64,000 nt of DNA, taken from Capitulum mitella (lineage: Eukaryota; Arthropoda; Thecostraca; Pollicipedomorpha; Pollicipedidae). Where the stretch lies: contig CP099849.1 of NCBI GenBank assembly GCA_030062745.1, positions 7,300,586 to 7,364,585 of the forward strand, written 5' to 3'. Positions within the stretch are counted from its first letter, which is position 1. Every line of letters begins with the position of its first letter. Both the position numbers and the translations under genes were made by a program. Below the pieces are notes generated by a model. The model worked only from the letters and a program-made list of their open reading frames with translations. It searched no databases and was not told where the DNA came from. Below, piece by piece: positions 50,212 through 59,000 of this stretch.

Positions 50212-51255
50212 AGCCCAGGCAACTTAGAAAACGTTCTTTCACTATGGCATAGCATGTAACGTTCGAACTTCTTGTTGATTTTCGCGAACCACCAATGTTC
50301 GTAACATGCAATTTTGCGAATTTGTATGAAATCGTGTGGTATATGCAGTTATATTCTGCTTCCACTACGTATTTATTTGACAGTCATAAGACTATGCATA
50401 CACTTAATTTTCATCTGAATATCTTCTGTGAGCTCATGCACTGTCATTTGACGCTCATTTTAAGTTTATGGGCGCCATATGATCACTGCGGTCTCTGTCG
50501 GAATATGGATTTGGGACAGCAACAGTGACCCCTGGCGTCAAAATTCAACGTTGGACGTGTTGCACGTCATGCACAGTGAAACTTTTCCAGGTTCTTCTGT
50601 CATGTCGCAATTATTTTACCACGCCTGCCTTCATCGTAACTACCATCATCATAACATGTTGGTCAATAGCACCAGACAGCGCAGAGAGGCATACTTGAAA
50701 CTAAATTTATTTTAAGCAACAGTAGTTATGAACATGCGCCCAGTAAAGCCATGGAGAAGTTCCTTTTATGACGTCGTCATCAAGATATTGTCATGACTAG
50801 CTAATGGATATATATCATATAACAAGAAACTGTATTTCTCTGCATCTACATTACCCCCGTCAAAATCAAATCAACATACAAAACCCCGTTTGCATCGCCA
50901 CTATCCTACGCTCCACACAATGCACGTGCAAAACGCTCCCCATTTTCGCCGGTAGCCACAGTGCCACCCGACAGGCATAAAACAATCCAGACGCGGTGAC
51001 ACAGTGCCGGACATCAACGGCGACTGGTGCACCCGAACCAAGCGAACGGACAACGGCCCTGTTCGCACATCGCGTGCCGGGATCAAAACTGGCAGCTTCC
51101 GCAAAACGGCACGGTTAAACGGGAGCGGATGCCTCCGTCGACCTCACTGTAAGCCACAGTGGACACTCACAGATCCACAGAGGACGACCGTCCACGCCTG
51201 AGGAAAACGTCCACAGTTCCCAGACTAACGCCGTCCACCGCGCGCCGACGACGGC
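50212..51255. other. CTCF-WASp intergenic sequence, probable WASp 3' UTR
   Basis: Downstream of the WASp stop on the minus strand, AATAAA occurs at about 50,711-50,706, a plausible polyadenylation signal giving a 3' UTR near 550 nt. No other gene was seen. Confidence 0.4.
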
Positions 51256-52708
51256 CTAATCCTCCCACTCGTCATCGTCGTCGTCCTCCTCGTCCTCGTC
51301 CTCGTCCTCGTCGCTGGAGTGGATGACGCGCTTGCGGTCGGCCAGGGCGCGGGCGAGCGCGCCCGCCAGGCCGGGCGGCGTGGCCGCGCCGGCAGCCGCC
51401 GCCGGCGGCGGCGCGTCGCTCACGGACCGCAGCGTGGCGCCTTCGCGGATCTGCTGCAGCAGGTCGCTGCGCTGGTCGCCGCCGTGCGACTCGCCGGCGG
51501 CCACCGGCCGCAGCTGGATGCCGACGCGGATCGAGTCCAGCAGCTGGCTGCGTTCGTCCGACACCGCCGGCAGGCTCGAGCCCGGCTTGGTGGCGGCCGA
51601 CGGCGGCGGCGGTGGCGGCGGTGGCGGCGGCGGCGCGGGCACGCCGGCCGGCGGCGGCGGCGGCGGCGGCGGCACCGAGCTGGGCGGCGGCGGCGCCGGC
51701 GGTGCCGGCTTCGCCGAGGCCGTCGGCGGTTGCGGCGGCGCCTGGCGCGTGCGGCTGGGCGGCGGCGGCGGCGCCGTGCCGTGGTGCGTCAACGTCGGCG
51801 TGGAGCGGGCCGGCGGCGCCGGTGGCGCCGCCGGGCCGTCCCTGTGGCGCCGGCTGCCGGGCCGGTACCGGTGGCGGCGGGCCCGAGCCCAGTAGGTGCA
51901 CCTCTTTGATGGCCGCCTCCACGCCGCCGTGCTGGTCGATAAAGTCGTATATGAATTTGCGCGTGTCCTGATCCTGCAACTGGGTGTCCGAGACGCCGGC
52001 CCGGTTGAAGAACTGCTTCAGGTTGGGGTCGACGTTCTCCAGGTCGAAACCCTTGTGCGGGTCCCAGCCGACGTGCGAGATGTGCTGGAAGTTGGTCGGC
52101 AGCGAGATGTCCGCCTTGCTCAGCTTGGACTTCTTCTGCCGGCCGCGCCTCTCGGCGGGCAGCGCGGCCGGCGGCCGCTGGGCCGGCAGCGTGGCGGCGC
52201 GCGGCACGCTGCCGTTCGAGTGCCGGTTCTCGGACACCTGGCGCGACCGGTGCCGCTGCTCCTTGCGCAGCTTCTTGTTCCGCAGGTGCTCCTCCATCCG
52301 CTGGCCGAAGCGGTCCGCCTCGGCCTCGTCAGCGAAGTTGAGCCCCGCCTGGCACGACTCCGCCTCGAACGTGTGGAAGAACCTGCGCACCCGGCGGTAA
52401 TCGAAGTTCTGGTACAACTCCTGTTCCCAGAGGCGCGAGTCCGGGCCGAACAGCTGCAGGAAGTAGGCGCGCCGCGTGTTGTCGCGCACGAAGCATATAA
52501 CGCCGGTGCCGTTTCGGATCCAGAGCGTGTGCGTTGGCGGGCTGGTGCAGTACAGCTGGACCACTGCTGTGGCCAGGGTCTGACATCGGTCGCCCAGCAG
52601 ACGGAAAAGCCGCTGATTCTCGTCATGGCTCAGCAGCTGGGTAGGCACGTTTTCTGCTAATGTTCGGGCCACCTGGCCACCCTGGGCATGTGGTGGTCGC
52701 GTAGGCAT
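51256..52708 (-). CDS. WASp: WASp/N-WASP family actin-nucleation promoter, one coding exon with a +1 shift
   Basis: The protein relays Cdc42 and phosphoinositide signals to the Arp2/3 complex to seed branched actin. About 484 residues (human WASP about 500). Order: WH1/EVH1 about 25-145; basic patch about 144-156; CRIB 'ISLPTNFQHISHVGWDP' from residue 201, followed by the autoinhibitory GTPase-binding segment; Pro-rich region about 275-370; two WH2 motifs ('SQLLDSIRVGIQLRPV' about 386-402, 'SDLLQQIREGATLRSV' about 414-431); central helix; and acidic tail 'SSDEDEDEDEEDDDDDEWED' with the Arp2/3-binding Trp. The two WH2 motifs resemble N-WASP and insect WASp. The start ATG is six bases after an acceptor (exon starts 52,714), so a leader exon lies upstream. 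Reading must skip one base near 51,845-51,860 (in 'CAGGGACGG'), just before the Pro-rich region. Both sides are conserved, so a sequence error is likelier than a pseudogene. Confidence 0.93.
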
Positions 52709-52713
52709 TGTTC

Positions 52714-53792
52714 GCTGCAAGAGTAAAGTCACTTTAAAGCAATGGATCATACACACCCATCACTTAGTCTGATATTGTCTATGTCACCTTGGTCATCATA
52801 TTTGCAAGCATTCCTTGTCAAACACAAAACAAAGCATCCATTTTTTTGCTTTGACAGAAGGCAGTATGTCCCCCACCCTAAAGGAATTGCAAAATACTAT
52901 AAAACAAATTCAGAGAAATAAAGAATACCTACACATGTAGCACAGATCATGGGATGATGCTTTATATAAAATGGTTTGTGTTCATTTTCCACAGAATGTT
53001 TTACATTAACACATTTTGAACTGACAAAGCCAAGTTGTAGTGTGTAGTTTAAGACATGAATCCAACATATACATGACCCCCAAAACTTAAGGGGGGCTCA
53101 AACAATTTCTTGAAGTTTTCCTACATCTCCTATTAAGCTGTGTCCTATTCACAGCTGTTGTGTGATATCCAGGAGCAGGAATCACTCCACAGTTGGGGGA
53201 GGCAAAGCAGCATTTTGGGTTCTTTCTTTTCAGTCAAGATCCATGGAGTCAGTGTTAAATTTTAGAAATGATGGGGAAGCTTGTCTCCCTACCACAAGTT
53301 TCCTGCATCCCTGGCAACATCATAAGCATGTGCAGGCCACTGAATGCTTGCATTCACAGCAGGCTGGTATAACAACATCAGTGGATGACTATAGAAGAAT
53401 GCTGCTAACTGATTATATTTTGTTGCAGATGACTGATTATATCTAGTTACACATACATGCATTTGTCCCAAAAATAGGAGCTGAAAACATTACTGACAAT
53501 ATTTTGACAGCAATGGGATCTATCTGTGAAAAATCAAGCAGCATGAAACATGTCCTCTGATCAAATGCACAGATTTCTGGCTATGTATTCTAATGGGTTT
53601 CCACATTCCTTACAGTACAAATTATACAACCAATGTACCACCTACACAAATAAAATAAACAAGTTGATAAGCAAGTGATAGCTGGAAGCATGACCAAATG
53701 AAGCAAATTACCAGTTAACTACAGCTGCAGCAGACAGAGCATGACAATACCAATCTTTAAAACCAACATTTGACATTCACACTACAGAAATA
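52714..53792 (-). other. WASp leader intron, CpG-free
   Basis: Sequence directly upstream of the WASp coding exon acceptor. I read no CpG from 52,714 to 53,792. No conserved exon was seen in it. Confidence 0.6.
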
Positions 53793-55560
53793 CGAACATA
53801 TTCTTGCCCTGGGACTAAACTTATGAGACCTGGTTTTTATTTCTTTACTCAGTGCCTACATAACCAGGCTTAATCCTCTCACATATGGAACGAGAGACTG
53901 TCGCCTCTGCATGTATTTCAGTCACACCCCTGACACATGCCACTGCTGAACACACCCTCTTTTCCGGAGCAGTGGCACAGCGCACACAACACGTTCAAGT
54001 TACAGTTGAATGTTTGCTCACAAGGAACCTAGAGCAGCGTTGAGTCACGCTATGTGCTCATTGCCAGGAGGCCGATATGACGTCATTGATATGAGCTTCA
54101 CTGGGCTCCAGAATACCACGTCCGTCGCCGTCGTCGGGAGGGGAGCAAAAAGACAACCACAGTCGTCTCTTAAAAATCATCCAAAGAAATGCTTTCTCCC
54201 CTGAAAGTTGCTATTGGCCGATTTTCTCTGTGCATGGGCTGAAACCTAGACGATTTCAACGATAGATTTCAACGAATGAGAGTGGGGAATACATCCGGCA
54301 CGGTCTCAGGCGCTTACAAAAGTGGCTGGAGATTTCCTGAAGTTATTGGCAAGTTCGAAAAGGATTTTAGACCATGTCTTTTGATGCATTGCCAAAGGTT
54401 GAATGCTAAAATCTTTCAGAAAAATGGGGCTCTAGGCTGCCCAGCTCCCTCCGGATGGCTGTGCGCCGGAATCTACAGACTCATACACAAAACAATGCCA
54501 GTGGGCGAACTTCTTTTTCGAGTCCTTTCTTTCCATACATGGTCATGGGATGATGTAAAATTTTCGGAAAAACTAGCTCCCTCCTATCCCGACTCCACCA
54601 GTGGCTTGCAGTATTTTCTCCAAATCTGTCGTGAGTGTCCCATTGCTCAACGGGGTCTTTGCAACAGATTTTACTGAATGCTAACCCCAACCCCCCCCCC
54701 CAAAAAAGTGGATGTTGTCTTGTTCTTAATATTAATGATGCTCGCACCTTTCAATATCACTTGCTGGCTCCACATCCAGCATGAGCTGCCTCTTCGAGCT
54801 GAATCAGAAATATGCGCCCTACAATCGCTGCCTGAGATTCGTGGAACACAACAGCCAACATGTGAAGCATTTTCCCGGGTTCCGAGCATTTTCTGAAGTC
54901 ATCTGCATGGTACGCTGAGTGAAATTAAGCTTTGTTCAGGTAATGGTAAACTTTGCGGAGGCTGGCGGTAAGGCCCCTGAACCATCAGCCCCAAGCGCAC
55001 TTTCAAACACGCACTGCCCGTGGCTACGTACTGCGACAAACGCGTATCAAAACCCATTACCACAAGTCTGCATCTTCTATTTGATTTTTTATCACGTTTA
55101 AACGAACACATTTCGATGCTACAACCACGGGCAACGCACGCTGGGAGCCACGTTGGCAGCTCCCGGGGGGGGGGGGGGGGAAGAAAATGTATGGCGTCGG
55201 ACTGGCCCGCGAGACATGAGTCACCACCCGCCGAGCCGACATGGAGCGCCGACCACCGCAGTCTGGAGGCCCCGGGATCACGTCGCCGCGCGGAGATCGT
55301 CCCTGCGCCGCTCGCGAGAGCACGTGGACCCCCCGCCGAGCCGTGCGCTGTCGGATGAAAGGCGAGCGACGCTGGAGAGAGCGGCGGCCAGGCGAGCTGA
55401 CAGTGTCGGCCGCCGGGAACACACTGCACACCGTGCCGGACGACGACTCCCGGTCAGCGACAACGAGCGTCCCACACTGGGGAGCAGCTCTCCGATAACA
55501 CAGATCACGAGCGATGCGGAATGAGCAGTCGATACGTCACACCGACACGAACAAATAAAA
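53793..55560 (-). promoter_or_regulatory. Probable WASp promoter region
   Basis: WASp needs an upstream leader exon. Two candidates exist. One is 53,880-54,150, with returning CpGs, a CRE octamer at 54,078-54,085 and a GTGAGC donor-like site at about 54,022-54,017 on the minus strand. The other is a denser GC/CpG island at about 55,140-55,560, 0.5 kb past the MED1 stop codon. I cannot choose between them from sequence alone. Confidence 0.35.
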
Positions 55561-56089
55561 CAGTCAACAAATCGAAACCGGCGGCATCCGTCGACACACC
55601 CTGATAGCTAGTGGGTTTCCCCGGGATTCCACCGAGAGACAACTCCGCGCAATACACCAATATCACCCTCCACCCCATCCCACAAAGGGGCGAAGATAGT
55701 TGTACCTAACTGATTCACACGAAAATACAGACGCGCGCACCAGCTTCAGTCGCGAGAGGAAGGCCACCCATTGATGGCCTCCATCGGCGCACACGATGGC
55801 GCCGGAACAACACACTGTTTGAGTAGTACAGCGCCAGCCGTTGAGATGTCCACCGCCCACCTGAGCTCCCTGCACCTCTCGCCTGTCGCCAGCACGGACC
55901 TCTCGCCTCTGAGCCGGCCTCAGGCAGCCGCTCGCCGCGAGGCCAAGGCGACGGTACAGGTCCGCCGCTCCATTCTGCGCAGCCTCCGAGCCGGACGGCG
56001 TCGGCGCCGGCGGCGTCGGCTCAGCGCAGCGCTGCGGCGCCGGTGGGCGCCGGGGCGCCGCCGCGGCCGGGCCGGCCCGTGCCGCGCGG

Positions 56090-59000
56090 TCACTTGCCGA
56101 CCCCGAGCAGCGCCTCGTCCATCAGCTCGTCGTCGATGACGCACGGCGAGTGCTGGCCGGCCGACGAGTGAGGCGAGACGAGCGGGAACTGGTGCGGCGA
56201 CACCGCCGGCGCCGGGCTCTTCACGATGTGGATCTGTACGGACGGCGACGGCGGGAACGAGGCGCGCGGCACGGGCGGCGGCCGTGGCGGCGGCGGCGGC
56301 CGCGGCGAGCCGCCCAGATCGATCACCAAGTCGCTGGCCTCGGCCGGCGAGCCGGACTTGGCGGCGGCCGGCGCCGGCCGGGAGCCGTGGGGCCACAGCT
56401 CGGCTGCGCCGGCGTCGGCCGGCTCCGGCGCCGCCGGCCGCTCAATCTTCCGGATCTCGAGCGAGCGCGGCAGCGGCGGCAGGTCGCCGCCCACCGCCAG
56501 CTCGGCCGCCGTCTTCTCCGTCTTGGGCTTGTCACTCCTGGACCGCACGCCGCCCTCCGACCTCTTCAGCATCTTCGCCGACAGGCTCTTCTGCAGGTCG
56601 TTGAGGCCGGCGCCCGGCTGCCGGCCGTCCGCGGTCGTCACGTGCTTGGGGAAGGCGAACGTCTTCTTGGAGGCAGGCCCACTGGCGACGCCCGGCTTCA
56701 GGCCGGACGGCGAGTTTCGCTCTCCGTCCCGGGCGGCCGACGACCGGCCGCTGACGCCGCTCGGGCTCGATGACGACGAGCGTGACTTGGTCTTGTTGAT
56801 GGTGAGCTTGATGCCCTCCGACGACGGCTTGACGGTGAACTCGGCCTTGCGGCCGTCCTTGCCCGCCGCCTCCTTGGCGCCGACGTCGTCGGCCGACGCC
56901 AGCGTGTTCAGCTTGCTGATGACGTCGCTGAGAGAACCCTTGCGCGAGCGGCCGGGCGACTTGGACTCGGCCGGCGCCGCGCGCTCGCCGCCGGCCGCCC
57001 GGCTGGGCGACGGCGGCGGCCGCGCGCCGCCGCCTTCGCCCTCGCCGCGCTCCGGCCGGGGCCGGTGCGAGCGGGCCTTGTCCTTGCCGCTCTTGTCGCG
57101 GCTGCGACCGGTCGAGCCGGCCGGCCGGCTGAACGCCTGGTGCGACGGCGACGGCGAGCGCAGCGACGACAGGCCCGGCTTGCCCGAGCTCGGCTGCTTC
57201 GGCGACGACGCGTGCTTCGGGCTCACGCTCGGGTGCTTCGGCGACGACACCGGCTTCGGCGACACCGACAGGAACGGGTGCTTTCGCCGACAGCGACTGC
57301 GACGACGACGAGGAGGACGACGACTTGGACTTGCCGGGCACGGGGCTCGACGACTTAGCGGCGCCCGACGAGCCGTGCGACTTGCTCGGCGAGCTGCTCG
57401 CGCTCGACGAGTGCTTCTTAGGCGGCGGCGAGGCGGACGCGCCCTGCTTCATGGCCAGCGGCTTGCCGCCGCCCTCGCGGCCCCGCTCGCGCTCGCGGCT
57501 CGAGGCGGCGCCGCGGCCGCCGGCCGGCGACTCGTCGCGCCGCCGCTTCTTCTCGGAGCGCTCCTTGTCGCGCTTCTCCCGGCGCCGCTCGTCCGAGCGG
57601 CTCGGGATGGCCGTGATCGTCAGCGACGACGGCAGGTTGGCCGGCGCGCCGCCCGGGAACGAGAAGATGTCCATCGGCCGCTTCTCGGGCGCGCGCGGCG
57701 AGCGCTCGGCCGCCTCCGAGCGAGGCGAGGCGCTGGGCGGCCGGCGCGCGCGCTCCCGCTCCATCTGGCGCACGGTCGCCTCGATGCTCTCCATCTCGGA
57801 GGGCCCGCTCGGCGGCGGGCTGTCGGCCGGCGCGCGCGGCGGCTCGTCGCCGGCCCGGCTCGGCCGGCGCGCCGACGGCTTCTCGTCGTCGCCGCCGCCG
57901 GAGCCACCACCACCGGTGCTGCCGTCGCCGACGTCACCACCGCCACCGCTACCGCCACCGCCGCCGCCACCGCCGCCACCGCCGCCACCACCGCCGCCTC
58001 CACCGACACCTATGCCTCCGCCACCGCCGCCGCTGCCGCTGCCACCGCCGCCGCCACCACCGTCGCCGCTGCCACCTCCGTCGTTGCCACTGCTGCCGCT
58101 GCCGCTGCCGCCACCGCCACCACCAGCGCCAACGCCGCCGCTGTCGCCGGCCGGCGGCCAGGCCGCCTGCAGTTGATTCACGGAGAAGCACGGGTAGCCG
58201 CCGTAGGAGAAGCCGTGCGCGGCCTCGGCGGCGACGTCGTTCGGTCGCCGGCCGCCGCCGGCGCCCGCCGCCGACTCGAACCCGTCGCCGGAGGGCACTG
58301 GCGGGGCCAGGCTTGGTGCCCCGCCAGCCGCCCCCGGCCCCGGCGCCGCGCATCCGCCGCAGCAGCGCGCGCATCGTCACCGGGATCGAGAGGCACCTGC
58401 GGTCACGTCACGGGTCAGCGGCGCCGTCACGACACGCGTGACGGCGCAGAGCGGATGGCTACTCCGGAGCAACAGGAACCCCGGAGTGAAAGGGACGGAT
58501 TTCGTCGTCACGGGGAGTGACTGATGCCAACCAGAAGGTTCTGCCGAATCTGTGAATTACGAAATCTACCATATGAAGGCATTACAAAAAGCACTCGACC
58601 ACCGCGCACACTGTGTGAAACGTGTACTAACACTTGTTTCATTCAAGATCTACACGAACCTGACTTCCTCACTGACCTTTTATAAGATCAGCATGGTAGC
58701 CAAATCTCCGTTACTGACCTCTGCCAGGCCTGTGACTGGGACTGACCTCTGCAGGATCCTGCAACTGCGACTGGTCTCTGCAGGATGCGGGTGATGGTCT
58801 GGTCCATGGTCTTTGACTGACCTCTGCGGAACCCTGTGACTGTGACTGACCTCCGCAAGACACGGTTGGTCCGGTCCATGTCAGTGAACGGCTCTCTGCA
58901 AGACCGTGACTATGACTGACCTCTACAGGGCCCTGTGAATGTGACTCACCTCTGCAGGACGCGGGTGGTGGCCTGGTCCATGTCCGTGCGGGTGGCCGTG

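Noticed and set aside
51319-51909. Plus-strand Gly/Ala/Arg-rich open frames opposite WASp
   Set aside because: Shadows of the proline-rich codons of WASp.
51256-58396. WASp and MED1 as pseudogenes because of frame shifts
   Set aside because: All domains, catalytic or binding motifs and splice sites are intact on both sides of each single-base shift.
56226-58520. Plus-strand open frame of 764 codons opposite MED1
   Set aside because: It is the antisense shadow of the GC-rich MED1 exon; the minus strand carries the conserved MED1 blocks with correct splice sites.
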